DNA of 64,000 nt from Cryobacterium melibiosiphilum (GCF_003602235.1 NZ_QZVS01000084.1:29238-93237), one strand, 5' to 3'; positions 33,657 through 45,806 are shown, counted from the first letter of the stretch. The notes: a model not told the origin generated them from the sequence alone. Translations and numbers: made by a program.

Positions 33657-34784
33657 TCAACCGCCGATGTAGGACATTTCGATTTTCTTGGCACCGGATG
33701 CCCGCAGCTCGCGGGTCTTGGAGCTGCGCAGCTCCGAATAGCGGTCGGAGCGGTCGCGCCAGATGTGCGCCATGACGGTGGAGAGCTGCTCGTCGGTGCA
33801 GCCGCCGCGCATCAGAGCGCGCAGGTCGTGGCCCTCGGTCGCGAACAGGCAGGTGAAGAGCTTGCCGTCGGTGGAGACCCGGGCCCGCGAGCAGGAGTGG
33901 CAGAACGACTGGGTGACGCTCGAGATCACGCCGATCTCGCCGCCGCCGTCGCGGTAGCGCCAGCGCCTCGAGGTTTCGCCACTGTAGTTCGGAGCGACCT
34001 CTTCGAGCGGCAGTTCCTCGTTGATGCGGCGCACGACCTCGGCCGAGGGGATGACCGCGGCCATGTCCCAGCCGTTGCTCGTACCGACGTCCATGAACTC
34101 GATGAACCGCAGAATATAGGGGGTGTCCTTGAAATGGCGGGCCATCGCCACGATGTCCTGGTCGTTCTTGCCGCGCTGCATGACCATGTTGATCTTGATC
34201 GGGCCGAGGCCCACCTCGTGGGCGACATCGATGCCGTGCAGCACCTTGGCGACGGGAAACTTCACGTCGTTCATGGCCTGGAAGGTCGCGTCGTCGAGGG
34301 AATCGAGCGAGACGGTGACCCGTTTGAGGCCGGCATCCTTGAGCGCCTGCGCCTTGGTCGCGAGGGCCGACCCATTCGTGGTGAGCGCGATGTCGATCTC
34401 GCGGCCGTCGGGGGTGCGCAGCTCGGCGAGCATACCCACGAGCTCCTCGAGCCCACGGCGGAGCAGCGGTTCGCCCCCGGTCAGGCGGATCTTCTCCACG
34501 CCGTGCGCGATCGAGATGCGGGCGAGTCGGGTCATCTCTTCGAAGGTCATCAGTTCGTCGCGTTCCATGAACGCGAAGTCACGGCCGAAGATCTCCTTGG
34601 GCATGCAGTACACGCAGCGAAAGTTGCAGCGGTCCGTGACCGAGAGGCGCAGGTCCTGCAGGGGGCGGTTGCCGCGGTCACGAATCAGGCCGGTCGGGGT
34701 TTCCAGGTGCTCGGGAATGTCCGCGAGGGTGTGGAAAAACCGCCCAGCGGGTTCAGGAAGTTCAGCACCGGTCATAGTTCCCAC
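33657..34784 (-). CDS. moaA: GTP 3',8-cyclase MoaA
   Basis: A 375-residue radical SAM enzyme for the first step of molybdopterin synthesis. The SAM cluster motif CNFRCVYC (Cys53, 57, 60) and GGEPLLR are present. The C-terminal second [4Fe-4S] cluster ligands are in [19 protein letters not shown], and the protein ends in the functional Gly-Gly tail (SYIGG). The start is either GTG 34784 (GGAGG 3 bases upstream) or ATG 34775; both give a complete enzyme. It would supply cofactor for the xanthine dehydrogenase and formate dehydrogenase-like enzymes of this window. No other moa genes are adjacent. Confidence 0.95.
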   Translation of the reverse strand: MGTMTGAELPEPAGRFFHTLADIPEHLETPTGLIRDRGNRPLQDLRLSVTDRCNFRCVYCMPKEIFGRDFAFMERDELMTFEEMTRLARISIAHGVEKIRLTGGEPLLRRGLEELVGMLAELRTPDGREIDIALTTNGSALATKAQALKDAGLKRVTVSLDSLDDATFQAMNDVKFPVAKVLHGIDVAHEVGLGPIKINMVMQRGKNDQDIVAMARHFKDTPYILRFIEFMDVGTSNGWDMAAVIPSAEVVRRINEELPLEEVAPNYSGETSRRWRYRDGGGEIGVISSVTQSFCHSCSRARVSTDGKLFTCLFATEGHDLRALMRGGCTDEQLSTVMAHIWRDRSDRYSELRSSKTRELRASGAKKIEMSYIGG

Positions 34785-34906
34785 ACTAACCTCCGCAACC
34801 TGTGCAACAAGCCCCCGGTCACCGTGACAAATGCTGGCCCTGCCAGCATCCGTCGAGAATCGGTCCCCTCGATTCCCGACGGATGCCTCGCGCGGCTGGT
34901 TCGGCG

Positions 34907-36124
34907 TTAGCCCGTGATGTAGCCGTTCGGGTTGAGCACGAACTTCGTGGCCGCGCCGGCGTCAAACTCGGCGTAGCCGCGCGGCGCATCTTCGAGGGTG
35001 ATCGCCTGGGCGTTGACGGCCTTGGCGATCTGCACCTTGTCGTGCAGGATAGCCATCATCAGCTGCCGGTTATACTTCATCACCGGGCACTGGCCGGTCG
35101 CAAACGAGAGTGATTTGGCCCAGCCGAGGCCGAGACGCAGCGACAGGGATCCCTCCTGCGACGCGGCATCCTTAGCGCCCGGATCCCCGGTCACGTAGAG
35201 GCCGGGGATGCCGAGGCCACCGCCTGCGGCCGTGACGGTCATGAGCGAGTTGAGCACCGTGGCCGGTGCCTCGGTGCCGACGTCCTTGCCGTGGCCGCGG
35301 GCCTCAAAGCCGACGGCGTCGATGCCGGAGTCGACCTCGGGCACGCCCAGGATCTGCTCGATCTGGTCTTGCGGGTCACCCTTCGTGAGGTCGATGGTCT
35401 CGCAGCCGAAGCTGCGGGCCTGGGCGAGGCGCTCGGGGTTCATGTCGCCGACGATGACGACGGCCGCGCCGAGCAGCTGCGCGGAGACGGCGGCCGCGAG
35501 GCCGACCGGGCCGGCACCGGCCACATAGACGGTCGAGCCGACACCGACGCCGGAGGTGACGGCGCCGTGGAACCCGGTCGGGAAAATGTCGGAGAGCATG
35601 GTGAGGTCCATGATCTTCTCGAGGGCCTGATCGCGGTCGGGAAACTTCAGCAGGTTCCAGTCGGCGTAGGGCACGAGCACGAACTGGGACTGCCCGCCGA
35701 CCCAGCCACCCATGTCGACGTAGCCGTAGGCACTGCCGGGGCGGTCGGGGTTGACGTTGAGACAGATGCCGGTCTTGCGCTCCTTGCAGTTGCGGCACCG
35801 GCCGCAGGAGATGTTGAACGGCACCGAGACGATGTCGCCGACCGTGATGAACTCCACGTCGGGGCCGACCTCGACGACCTCGCCGGTGATCTCGTGCCCG
35901 AGCACGAGGTCTTTCGGGGCCGTGGTGCGACCGCGCACCATGTGCTGGTCCGATCCGCAAATGTTGGTCGTGATCGTGCGCAGGATGACCCCGTGCGGCA
36001 CTTTCCGACCGACGTTGGCCGGGTTGACACCCGGTCCGTCTTTCAGCTCAAAAGTGGGATAGTCCGTGTCGATGACCTGGACTTCTCCCGGGCTTTTGTA
36101 GGCAACGGCTCTGTTGACTGTCAT
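34907..36124 (-). CDS. fdhA: Glutathione-independent formaldehyde dehydrogenase
   Basis: A 405-residue zinc-dependent medium-chain dehydrogenase of the Pseudomonas formaldehyde dismutase/dehydrogenase type, oxidising formaldehyde to formate with tightly bound NAD. The catalytic zinc Cys is in NICGSDQHM with GHEITGEV. The structural zinc cluster is [15 protein letters not shown], and the Rossmann motif is [17 protein letters not shown] lies before the ATG at 36124. Its product, formate, is the likely substrate of the enzyme at 29149-31464. Divergent from the DUF6504-dnaE2 unit across an A/T-rich 199-bp gap that should contain promoters for both. Confidence 0.93.
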   Translation of the reverse strand: MTVNRAVAYKSPGEVQVIDTDYPTFELKDGPGVNPANVGRKVPHGVILRTITTNICGSDQHMVRGRTTAPKDLVLGHEITGEVVEVGPDVEFITVGDIVSVPFNISCGRCRNCKERKTGICLNVNPDRPGSAYGYVDMGGWVGGQSQFVLVPYADWNLLKFPDRDQALEKIMDLTMLSDIFPTGFHGAVTSGVGVGSTVYVAGAGPVGLAAAVSAQLLGAAVVIVGDMNPERLAQARSFGCETIDLTKGDPQDQIEQILGVPEVDSGIDAVGFEARGHGKDVGTEAPATVLNSLMTVTAAGGGLGIPGLYVTGDPGAKDAASQEGSLSLRLGLGWAKSLSFATGQCPVMKYNRQLMMAILHDKVQIAKAVNAQAITLEDAPRGYAEFDAGAATKFVLNPNGYITG

Positions 36125-36256
36125 GAAAGTACCTTTCTAGTTCTTGAACTGCCGAAGGATTTCACGTCGAGCCTACCGATCTTTTATGCGTAAACATACT
36201 GATTGGCCATGCGCCCGGGCGCTTCCCAGCATTAATTTCTGGCCGGTGTCGGAGGG

Positions 36257-36285
36257 GTGACGTACACTCAAACCACACATACTTT
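36257..36285 (+). promoter_or_regulatory. Candidate sigma-70-type promoter for DUF6504-dnaE2
   Basis: GTGACG (36257-36262) and TACTTT (36280-36285) are separated by exactly 17 bases and lie about 40 bp before the DUF6504 ATG. No LexA-type GAAC...GTTC box is recognisable between this promoter and the gene. Confidence 0.5.
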
Positions 36286-36323
36286 CTAGTCCACACGTTC
36301 TAATTCACCCAAGGAGTCGGGTC

Positions 36324-36596
36324 ATGCCACAGATCATAGATTCGCCCGTCGACGTCGTCCTGTCGACCGACGGCGACCCTCGCGCGTTCATCTGGAACCG
36401 CTTCGAACACACCGTCATCGGCCAGCCCCAGGCCGTCTTCAAGCGCACCCGCTGGTGGGAGAACGGCGGCGCCCCGGTGCGTATCGACACCGAGCTGTGG
36501 CGCCTCGACGCCTCCCGCGGCGGCGAAGAGCAGCACCGCTACGACCTGCGCCACGACGACGACGGTTCCTGGGTGCTCGCCCTCGACTGGGGTTAG
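36324..36596 (+). CDS. DUF6504 family protein
   Basis: A 90-residue acidic protein with a conserved Trp-rich middle (IWNRFEHTVIGQPQAVFKRTRWWE) and C-terminal YDLRHDDDGSWVLALDWG. The family is found in actinobacteria next to DnaE2 and ImuB-type translesion genes; its function is unknown. AAGGAG sits 8 bp before the ATG. The dnaE2 gene starts 10 bp after its stop, so they are probably co-transcribed and the protein may assist the mutagenic polymerase. Confidence 0.8.
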   Translation: MPQIIDSPVDVVLSTDGDPRAFIWNRFEHTVIGQPQAVFKRTRWWENGGAPVRIDTELWRLDASRGGEEQHRYDLRHDDDGSWVLALDWG

Positions 36597-36605
36597 GAAC
36601 TGGCC

Positions 36606-39600
36606 ATGACCTTCTCGCACCTGCACGTCGCGAGTGCCTATTCCACGCACTACGGCGTCACCATGCCAGAGGCCCTTGCCGAGCAGGCGGCCGCCCAGGG
36701 GGCCAGCCTGCTCGCGATCACCGACCGTGACGGGCTCTACGGTGCGGTCAAACACGTGCGCGCGTGCGTGGCGGCCGGCATCCGACCCGCGCTCGGCGCC
36801 GACCTCGCCGTGCACGACGACGAACACCGCCCGCTTGGCCGGGTCGTGCTGCTCGCACACGGCAACACCGCCGGCCGGGGCTATGCCGCCCTCTGCAGAG
36901 CGGTCTCATCCGCCCATCAAGCGGTCGCGGCCGGCGCCCACACCCCGAGCATCGACCGGGGCCGCCTGGCCGAACTGGCCGGCCTGCGCTCCCTGACCGT
37001 GTTGCTCGGCCCGGCCAGCGACGTCGGCCTCGCCCTCGACCGCCGCGAGACGACGGATGCCCAGAATCGCCTGGGCGCCTGGCTGCGGGCCTTCCCACCC
37101 GAGTCCCTGAACCTCGAGGTCGTCTGCCACCTCGCCGAGCCGGGCACCGCCGGCAGCGTCACCCCGGCCACCCGCATGCTCTCGCTAGCCGAGCGCACCG
37201 GCCTGCCCGCAATCCTCACCAACGCCGTACGCTACGGCACCCCCGACGAGGCGGTCACCGCCGACCTGGCCGACGCGGCGCGCAACCTGACCTCGCTCGC
37301 CGAGCTGGAGCATCCGCAGTTCAACGGCCAGGCCTGGCTCAAACCGATCGGCCCCATGCGGCAGGTGGCCCGCATGGTCGTCGACGCCGGCCTGCACGAC
37401 AACGGCGCCCTCGAACGGATGCTGCGCGACACCGAGCAGCTCGCCGACCGGTGCGCGCTCGACCCTGCCGCCGACATCGGCCTCGGCACGCCGCGCATGC
37501 CCGAGGCCCGCATCATCGGGGTCACCGGAGACCCCGTCGCCGAGCTGTGGCGGCGGGCCCGACACGGCATCGACGACCTCTACGCCCGCGAGGGCGGCCG
37601 GGCGATCGAGGCCGCGCACCTGCAGCTCGCCCACGAGATGAAGACGGTCGAACACCTCGGCTTTGCGAGTTACTTTCTCACGGTCTCCCGGGTCGCCGAC
37701 ATCGTGCGCGGAATGGGCATCCGCATCCAGGCCCGCGGCTCGGGAGTCGGCTCGGTGCTGAACTACGCGCTGCGCACTTCCTCGGTCGAACCGATCGCCA
37801 ACGGGCTGCTCTGGGAGCGGTTCCTCTCCCCCGAACGCCAAACCCTGCCCGACATCGACCTCGACGTCGAGTCGGCCCGCCGGCACGACATCTACCGCAC
37901 CCTGTTCGAGACCTTCGGCAGCGACCGGGTCTCACTCATGTCGATGACCAACGCCTATCGGGGCCGCGGCGCGGTGCGGGACGCCGGCCTCGCCCTCGGC
38001 ATGCCCGACGCCCAGATCACCGTCATCGCCAAGCAGATGTGGCGTTTCAATGCCCGCGACTTTCGGCGCGCCCTCGAAGAAAAGCCCGAGCTCGAAGCCC
38101 TGGCCGCCGAGGTGCGCGAGTCGCAGCAGCTCGACCTGCTCGTCGATCTCACGGCCAAGCTCGACCGGCTCCCCCGGCACATCTCTGTGCACCCGTGCGG
38201 GGTCATTCTCAGCGACGCGTCGCTGCTCGACCGCACCCCCGTGCAGGCCAGCGGCATGGGCCTGCCGATGTCCCAGTACGACAAACACGACATGGACCCG
38301 ATGGGCCTGATCAAACTCGACATCCTCGGCGTGCGCATGCAGTCGGCCATGGCGCACGCCGTCGAGGAGCACCACCGGCTCACCGGCGAGAGCATCGACC
38401 TCGACCGGGTGCCGCTCGACGACCCGGCCACCTACGAACTCATCCGCTCCACCCGCACGCTGGGGATCTTTCAGCTGGAGTCCCCCGGCCAGATGGAGCT
38501 GGTCGGCAAGCTGCAGCCGGAGAAGTTCAACGACCTGACCGTGGAGATCTCGCTCTTTCGGCCCGGCCCCATGCAGAACAACATGCCGCTCACCTATCTG
38601 CGGGCACGGCACGGCGAGACCTCCCCCGACTACATCCACCCCCGCTTCGAAGCGATCCTGCGCGAGACCCAGGGCGTGGTGATCTTTCACGAACAGGTGA
38701 TGCGGCTCTTCGACGAACTCACCGGCTGTGGCCTCGGCAAAGCGGATGTCTTTCGCCGCCACCTCGGCAAACCCGAGCAGCTGCCCCGGATCGAACAATA
38801 CGTGCGGGAGAAGGCGCTCGAGCGCGGCTTCAGCGAGAGCGTCATCGACCGCATCTGGACCGTGCTCGCCGGCTTCGGCAGCTTCGGTTTCGCCAAGGCT
38901 CACGGCGCCGCGTTCGCCCTGCCCACCTACCAGTCCGCCTGGCTGAAGACGCACCACCCGGCGGCGTTCCTCTGCGGGCTGCTCACCCACGACCCCGGCA
39001 TGTGGCCGAAAGACCTGATCGTGGCGGAGGCCCGCCATCTCGGCGTGCCGGTGCTCGGTCTCGACGTGCAGCACAGTGGGCTGGACTACCGGGTGGAAGA
39101 CTTGCCGGCCGGGGGCGCGGGCAGCCGGGGCCAGGGCATCCGTCTGGCGCTGCCCGAATTGACCGGCAGCAGCGAGGCCGAACGGGCCCGCATCGCGCGA
39201 CACCAGCCGTTCAGCTCGCTGCAGGACTTTCGCGACCGCGTGCATCCGCGGCGCCGCACCTTCGAGGCCCTCGCCCGCGTCGGCGCGCTCGACAGCTTCA
39301 TCGGGTACGACCATGACCGGCGGCACGAGCTGCTCGCGCATATCCAGGCGTTGCGCGGCACCGCCGTCTCGATCGCCGTCGACCAGCTCGCCTTCGAGGT
39401 CGAGCTGCCGGTGCCCACGTTCACCGGCAGCCGCTTCAACGCTGTCACCTCGCTCGAGCTGCGCGGGCGCACCCAGACCGACCTGGAACTGGGCGATATG
39501 GGGCTCGCGGTGAACGGGCACCAGATGAGCATGTTCTACCCGCTGTTCGCGGAGCTCGGCGTCACCCCGGCGTCGAAGCTCGGGGACCTGCCCGGCGGCA

Positions 39601-39998
39601 CCGAGGTGCTCATCGCCGGGGTGCGCCGCGCCACGAACACTCCCCCGATGCGTGACGGCCGCCGGGTCGTGTTCGTGAGCCTCGACGACGGCACCGGACC
39701 GGTCAGCAACGTCGTGTTCTTCCACGACGCCCAGGAACGCATCGGCGGCGCGGTCTTCCAGACCAACTACATGCTCGTGCGAGGCCGCACCCGCCGCTCC
39801 GGCGCGAAGGGCCTCTCCCTCACCGGCGAGAGCCTGTGGGACCTCGTCGACGTCGCCGTACAGGCCAAGAAACGACACGCCGCCGAGGCCGCCGCGTCGG
39901 CCGTGACCAGAACGGATGCCGCGGCGCCCGCAGCCGCCCAGTTCGCCACCAACCTCGCTCCCCTGCGTCACCTCTTTCCGCTGCGCGCGAGCGGCTGA
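36606..39998 (+). CDS. dnaE2: Error-prone DNA polymerase III alpha subunit DnaE2
   Basis: An 1130-residue C-family polymerase of the translesion/mutagenesis type. An N-terminal PHP domain (SAYSTHYGVTMPEALAEQA) is followed by palm aspartates in LPDIDLDVES (about 416 and 418) and KLDILGVR (about 571). The conserved FGFAKAHGAAFALPTYQSAW is near 763, then helix-hairpin-helix and OB-fold regions. Several His/Asp of a functional PHP site differ from replicative DnaE, as is usual for DnaE2. In actinobacteria DnaE2 normally works with ImuA' and ImuB; neither is adjacent here, only DUF6504. Expected to act in SOS-induced lesion bypass. Confidence 0.93.
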   Translation: MTFSHLHVASAYSTHYGVTMPEALAEQAAAQGASLLAITDRDGLYGAVKHVRACVAAGIRPALGADLAVHDDEHRPLGRVVLLAHGNTAGRGYAALCRAVSSAHQAVAAGAHTPSIDRGRLAELAGLRSLTVLLGPASDVGLALDRRETTDAQNRLGAWLRAFPPESLNLEVVCHLAEPGTAGSVTPATRMLSLAERTGLPAILTNAVRYGTPDEAVTADLADAARNLTSLAELEHPQFNGQAWLKPIGPMRQVARMVVDAGLHDNGALERMLRDTEQLADRCALDPAADIGLGTPRMPEARIIGVTGDPVAELWRRARHGIDDLYAREGGRAIEAAHLQLAHEMKTVEHLGFASYFLTVSRVADIVRGMGIRIQARGSGVGSVLNYALRTSSVEPIANGLLWERFLSPERQTLPDIDLDVESARRHDIYRTLFETFGSDRVSLMSMTNAYRGRGAVRDAGLALGMPDAQITVIAKQMWRFNARDFRRALEEKPELEALAAEVRESQQLDLLVDLTAKLDRLPRHISVHPCGVILSDASLLDRTPVQASGMGLPMSQYDKHDMDPMGLIKLDILGVRMQSAMAHAVEEHHRLTGESIDLDRVPLDDPATYELIRSTRTLGIFQLESPGQMELVGKLQPEKFNDLTVEISLFRPGPMQNNMPLTYLRARHGETSPDYIHPRFEAILRETQGVVIFHEQVMRLFDELTGCGLGKADVFRRHLGKPEQLPRIEQYVREKALERGFSESVIDRIWTVLAGFGSFGFAKAHGAAFALPTYQSAWLKTHHPAAFLCGLLTHDPGMWPKDLIVAEARHLGVPVLGLDVQHSGLDYRVEDLPAGGAGSRGQGIRLALPELTGSSEAERARIARHQPFSSLQDFRDRVHPRRRTFEALARVGALDSFIGYDHDRRHELLAHIQALRGTAVSIAVDQLAFEVELPVPTFTGSRFNAVTSLELRGRTQTDLELGDMGLAVNGHQMSMFYPLFAELGVTPASKLGDLPGGTEVLIAGVRRATNTPPMRDGRRVVFVSLDDGTGPVSNVVFFHDAQERIGGAVFQTNYMLVRGRTRRSGAKGLSLTGESLWDLVDVAVQAKKRHAAEAAASAVTRTDAAAPAAAQFATNLAPLRHLFPLRASG

Positions 39999-40035
39999 GC
40001 CTCCGCCGGCAGCTTCCGAACCCAGCCCGACGGAG

Positions 40036-41685
<1,650 letters not shown>

Positions 41686-41839
41686 GGTTCCCCCAGTGAG
41701 GCGGCAGCGGCACGCCCATTCCGCGTTCACACCCGCGCAGATCGAGCAGCTTCAGACTACGTCGCCGCACCGCCGCACACACCCCCTGAATCGAACAAAC
41801 TTTGCCACCCTTTCGGGAGGTCCAACGCGCCGGTCCAGG

Positions 41840-44146
41840 CTACTGCGTCGGCGGCGTCTCGGGAACGGCTGGCGCGACCGGCGGCACGACCGGTGGCACG
41901 ACCGGTGGCGCAACCGGTGGCGCAACCGGCGGCGCAACCGGCGGCGCAACGGGCGCCCGGGTCGCGCGGGGCACGCTCCGCACCGGAATGGGCGCAGCCT
42001 CGACAAAGGCATCACCGCCGTACTTGGCATTGGCGACGCTCATCACCGCGGGCCACATGCGGTGCCGGGCAGTGGCCACCTGGCCGTGCGGAAACTGCAG
42101 TCGCCGCTGGTTGAGTGCACCGGTCAGGCTCACCACCGCGACGACGGTCGCCACCTTGGTACTGGCCCCGCTCATCCAGGTGTCCTTGGCGCCGTCGGTG
42201 GTGCCGGTCTTGCCGATCAGGGGAACGGATGGCTTCGCCGCGCTGTTCGATTGGCGTCCGGTGCCGCCGGTCATGACCCGGCGCATGGCGTAGGCCATGC
42301 TCGCGGTGACCGCCGGTTCCACGGATTGCACACACTCGGACTGCGGCACCGGAATCTGAATGCCGTCGGGGCCTTCGATACGGTCGATGGCGATCGGTGA
42401 GCAGGTTTTGCCGTTGTTGGCGATTCCGGCGAAGGCGACCGCCATGCTCAGGGGGGCCACCTCGTTGGTACCGATCACGGTCGCCGCGCTCTGCAGCAGC
42501 GGGGTGCCGTCGGCGCGGTGCACCCCGAACGATTCGGCGGTCTGACGGATGCCGCACAGGTCGATCTTCTTCGCCATCCCGATGAACCCGGTGTTGATGG
42601 ATCCGATCGTCGACTCGAGGGCGCTGTAGTTGCCGCCGCTCTCATTGGCGTCGTTGCGAGGGTTCCAGCCCTGCTTGTCGTAGTTCTGGGGGCCGAGGCA
42701 GCTGTCCTTGAAGGTGCCCCAGTTGGCCTTGCGCCGCGAGTCGACGCGCTCGCTGAGGGAGTGCCCCTCCTTCAGCCATTCGGCGAGCGTGAACACCTTG
42801 TAGGTCGACCCCGGTTGGAAGCCGCGGGAGCCGCCCTCGGCGAAGTCGGTGTTGTAATTGATGCTCGTGTAGTTGCCGCCGGTCGCCTGCACGGCCGGGT
42901 CCTGGCTGTAGTCCTTGTTCTGCGTCATGGCGAGCACCCGGCCGGTGCCGACCTGCACGCTCGAGATGACGGCGCCCACATCGCCGGCGGCGTAGGTCTT
43001 GGGCACCTCAGCGTTCATGGTGGCGACCGCCGCTGCCTGCAGGTCGAGGTCGAGGGTCGTGTACACGTTGTACCCGCCGCGGCGGAAGGTCATCAGGCGG
43101 GAGGCGGCATCCGCCCCGAAGGCCGGATCGTTGCGCAGTTTCTGGGTGACGTAATCGCAGAAGAACGCGTTGTCGCCGGCGGTCTGGCAGCCGGTGCTGG
43201 GTTCGGTGATCACGGGCTCGATCGGCGCGGCGACCGCGGCGGCGTGGTCGGCCTCGGTGATCTTGCCGTACTTCAGCATTTCGCCGAGCAGGTAGTCGCG
43301 GCGTTGTTTGTTGGTCGCGTACCCGTTGGCGGCCCCGTTGGTTTCGCTGGCCGGCCGATCCAGCTGGAATTTCACCGGGTTGTTGACGATGGCCACGAGG
43401 CTCGCCGCTTGGGGCAGGGTCAGGGCCGCGGCGGTGGTGTTGAAGTAGTAGTTGGCGGCGGCTTCGATGCCGTAGACGGTGCCGCCGAATCCGGCGATGT
43501 TCAGGTACTGGCGCAGGATGTCGTCTTTGCCGTAGTTCTTCTCGACGCCGATCGCGAGGCGCATCTCCTTGAGCTTGCGCTCGGGGGTGGTCTCGGTGGC
43601 GGCGAGGTAGCAGGAATCGTGTTCGGCCTGGTCGACAATGGTTTCGCACTTTTGCACGAGCACGTTTTTCACGTACTGCTGGGTGATCGAGGATCCACCC
43701 TGGGTGTCACCGCCGGCGACGGTGCTCAGGGTGGCCCGCACGGTTCCCTGCAGGTCGACGCCGGCATGCTCGTAAAATCGCGGATCTTCGCCCGTCACGG
43801 CGGCGTCCTTCACGAACTGGCTGATCGCGTCGAACCCCACTTCGACCCGGTTCTGGTCATAGAAGGAGGCCAGCAGCACCGGCGTGCCGTCGGTCTGCGT
43901 CGCGTAGATGTTGCTCTTCTGCGAGAGCGGTTCGATGGAGACGAATGCGGGCAGGTTTTCAAAGGCGCTGATCGTGTTGCTCACCGCGACACCCGACACG
44001 GCGAGCACGGGCGTGACGGCCACGCTCGCCAGCACTCCGACGGCCACGCTCATGGCGACGAAGCCGAGGAACCCACCGAGCACACCGTGGCCGGTGCGCC
44101 GGTGGGTTTCCGCGAACGTGTAGGGCTCGAATGCTGTGACTACCAT
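41840..44146 (-). CDS. Class A penicillin-binding protein (transglycosylase-transpeptidase)
   Basis: A 768-residue bifunctional peptidoglycan synthase. An N-terminal membrane anchor (about 25-60) precedes the GT51 domain with catalytic Glu120 in GEDPRFYEHAGVD and GGSSITQQYVKN. The penicillin-binding domain carries PGSTYKVF (SxxK) and KTGTTDGAKDTW (KTG). The C-terminus is a Pro-rich VAPP repeat tail encoded by about seven 12-bp units (41871-41955). Start 44146 is preferred because GGGGG lies 6 bases upstream; an ATG at 44152 directly abuts that run. It builds cell wall at the outer face of the membrane. Confidence 0.9.
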   Translation of the reverse strand: MVVTAFEPYTFAETHRRTGHGVLGGFLGFVAMSVAVGVLASVAVTPVLAVSGVAVSNTISAFENLPAFVSIEPLSQKSNIYATQTDGTPVLLASFYDQNRVEVGFDAISQFVKDAAVTGEDPRFYEHAGVDLQGTVRATLSTVAGGDTQGGSSITQQYVKNVLVQKCETIVDQAEHDSCYLAATETTPERKLKEMRLAIGVEKNYGKDDILRQYLNIAGFGGTVYGIEAAANYYFNTTAAALTLPQAASLVAIVNNPVKFQLDRPASETNGAANGYATNKQRRDYLLGEMLKYGKITEADHAAAVAAPIEPVITEPSTGCQTAGDNAFFCDYVTQKLRNDPAFGADAASRLMTFRRGGYNVYTTLDLDLQAAAVATMNAEVPKTYAAGDVGAVISSVQVGTGRVLAMTQNKDYSQDPAVQATGGNYTSINYNTDFAEGGSRGFQPGSTYKVFTLAEWLKEGHSLSERVDSRRKANWGTFKDSCLGPQNYDKQGWNPRNDANESGGNYSALESTIGSINTGFIGMAKKIDLCGIRQTAESFGVHRADGTPLLQSAATVIGTNEVAPLSMAVAFAGIANNGKTCSPIAIDRIEGPDGIQIPVPQSECVQSVEPAVTASMAYAMRRVMTGGTGRQSNSAAKPSVPLIGKTGTTDGAKDTWMSGASTKVATVVAVVSLTGALNQRRLQFPHGQVATARHRMWPAVMSVANAKYGGDAFVEAAPIPVRSVPRATRAPVAPPVAPPVAPPVAPPVVPPVVPPVAPAVPETPPTQ

Positions 44147-44238
44147 GGTCATCCCCCGCGCCTGCGCCCGCGAACACCGTGTTCGGGGGCAATGACTCAT
44201 GCAACAACACCGCGGGGGCTAAAGCTAGGGGTTGAAAG

Positions 44239-45681
44239 TTACGATCTGCTGTCGGAACTTTCGGGCACAACCGCCGGCACGACATCCTGGGCCACAACGC
44301 CGTCCTTGGCCAGGGCACCGTCCTTTGCCAAAACACTGGCGACACCGCCGCCGAGAAGACCGCCGAGCAGGTCCTTGATGCCGACCCCCATGGTCGAGGC
44401 CAGCACGGCGTCCACCTCGGTGAAGCCGGAGGCGACGTTCTTCGAGAGCTGGCTGGCGCCATCCGTCGAAATGACCGTGAGCTGGTCGATGTTGCCCATC
44501 GGCGCGGCCAGTTCGTGGGCGATCTTCGGCAGCATCTCCACGAGGCGCAGCTGGATGAGCGCTTCGGACTGCTGCGCGACGGCCTCGGCCGACAGCCGCG
44601 TTGCGGTGGCTTCGGCGGTTCCGCGGGCGAGGATGGCGTCGGCTTCGGCCTGACCTTCGGCCCGGATGGCGTCGGCGTAGGCGACACGGCTGTCGCGGTC
44701 GGCGTTGGCGGCGGCGACGGATGCCTCGGCCGCGGCGATCGCGGTCACCCGGATCCGGTAGGCATCCGCGTCGGCGATCGCGTTGACCTCGGACTCGAGC
44801 TCGGCCTTGCGCAGGCTGGCCCGGCGCTGCGCGGTGAGCTCCTGCTCCTGCACGATCGCCTGCTGGGCCTTCGCCTCGGCGAGCGGCTTTGACGCGGCGG
44901 CTTCGGCGGCAGCCTTGTCGGTGTCGAGCTGCAGCGCGGCGCGGCGCAGCGCGAGCGTGTTCTGGGCTTCGGCGATGGCCTGCTCGGCGGCGATCAGGGC
45001 TTCCTGCGATTCGCGGTTGGCGAAGTGCTCGGCGACCTCGGCCTGGCGGCGCACCTTGGCCTGCTCGGCGCGGCCGATGTCGCGGATGTAGTCGTTCTCG
45101 TCGGTGATGCCCTTGATCTCGAAGGAGTCGACGTCGAGGCCCTGGTTGGCGAGCGATTCACGGGCGGTGGCGAGCACCGAGGTGCCGAGTTCGTCGCGCT
45201 TCTGGATGACGGTCATCACATCGGTCGCGCCGATCGAGGAACGCAGCGAGCCGCTCAGCACCTCCTGGGCGAACGCGTCGATATTCTTGTCCTGGCCGAG
45301 AAAACGCTGGGCGGCGGCGCGGATCGACTGCGGGGAGTCGCCGACCTTGACGATGGCGACGGCGTCGACCGAGAGCGTGATGCCGTTGCGGTCCTGCGCG
45401 ACGGCCGTGATCTCGATCGCCCGGCTGCGCAGGCTGATCTTGAAGGCCTTCTGGAAGAACGGGGTGATGAACACGCCCTGGCCGTGAACGACCCGCTGTC
45501 CGGATTCTTCGAGGGTGGCGCCGTCGACGATCGTCTTGCGGCTCTTCTTGCCGGTGATGATGAGGGCCTCGTCGGGCCCCGCGTTCTTGTAGATCGTGCG
45601 GGCGTAGATGAGGCCGACGACCCCCACGACGATGACGGTGACGATGATCCCCGGAATCGGGCCGAACAAAAAGTCGAGCAT
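44239..45681 (-). CDS. Flotillin-family (SPFH) membrane protein
   Basis: A 480-residue SPFH protein. One N-terminal membrane helix (IPGIIVTVIVVGVVGLIYA) is followed by the SPFH/band-7 domain (about 35-200) with GQGVFITPFFQKAFKISLRS. A long Ala/Glu-rich coiled coil (about 200-390) follows, and a Gly/Val-rich C-terminal segment includes the flotillin-like QLTVISTDGASQLSKN. Flotillins organise lipid microdomains and help assemble membrane complexes. AAAGGACTCC precedes the ATG. Transcribed alone, between the PBP and the interrupted GGDEF gene. Confidence 0.9.
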   Translation of the reverse strand: MLDFLFGPIPGIIVTVIVVGVVGLIYARTIYKNAGPDEALIITGKKSRKTIVDGATLEESGQRVVHGQGVFITPFFQKAFKISLRSRAIEITAVAQDRNGITLSVDAVAIVKVGDSPQSIRAAAQRFLGQDKNIDAFAQEVLSGSLRSSIGATDVMTVIQKRDELGTSVLATARESLANQGLDVDSFEIKGITDENDYIRDIGRAEQAKVRRQAEVAEHFANRESQEALIAAEQAIAEAQNTLALRRAALQLDTDKAAAEAAASKPLAEAKAQQAIVQEQELTAQRRASLRKAELESEVNAIADADAYRIRVTAIAAAEASVAAANADRDSRVAYADAIRAEGQAEADAILARGTAEATATRLSAEAVAQQSEALIQLRLVEMLPKIAHELAAPMGNIDQLTVISTDGASQLSKNVASGFTEVDAVLASTMGVGIKDLLGGLLGGGVASVLAKDGALAKDGVVAQDVVPAVVPESSDSRS

Positions 45682-45764
45682 GGAGTCCTTTCGGTGCTGC
45701 TGCGTGGTGCTGGTGCGTGGTGCTGCTGGTCCTGGTGCCCGCCCAGTCTCGCAGAGGGCGTCAG

Positions 45765-45806
45765 GGCAGACGAATCTGGGCAGGCGAATCAGGTCAGGCG
45801 AATCTA
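45765..45806. repeat. Three 14-bp tandem repeats at a gene 3' end
   Basis: GGCAGACGAATCTG, GGCAGGCGAATCAG and GTCAGGCGAATCTA lie head to tail. The last copy contains the stop codon (45804-45806) of the GGDEF fragment. Same unit length and position as the repeat after the HEAT-GT4 gene. Confidence 0.75.

Noticed and set aside
32419..33660. A 413-codon frame suggesting a large protein upstream of the AlkD-like domain
   Set aside because: The upstream half translates the 33.1-33.6 kb repeats (Ala/Arg/His runs), and homology begins only at Met 33033.
36140..36149. GTTCTTGAAC as a LexA/SOS box for dnaE2
   Set aside because: The half-sites are in the opposite order to the GAAC...GTTC consensus, and the element lies inside the fdhA leader.
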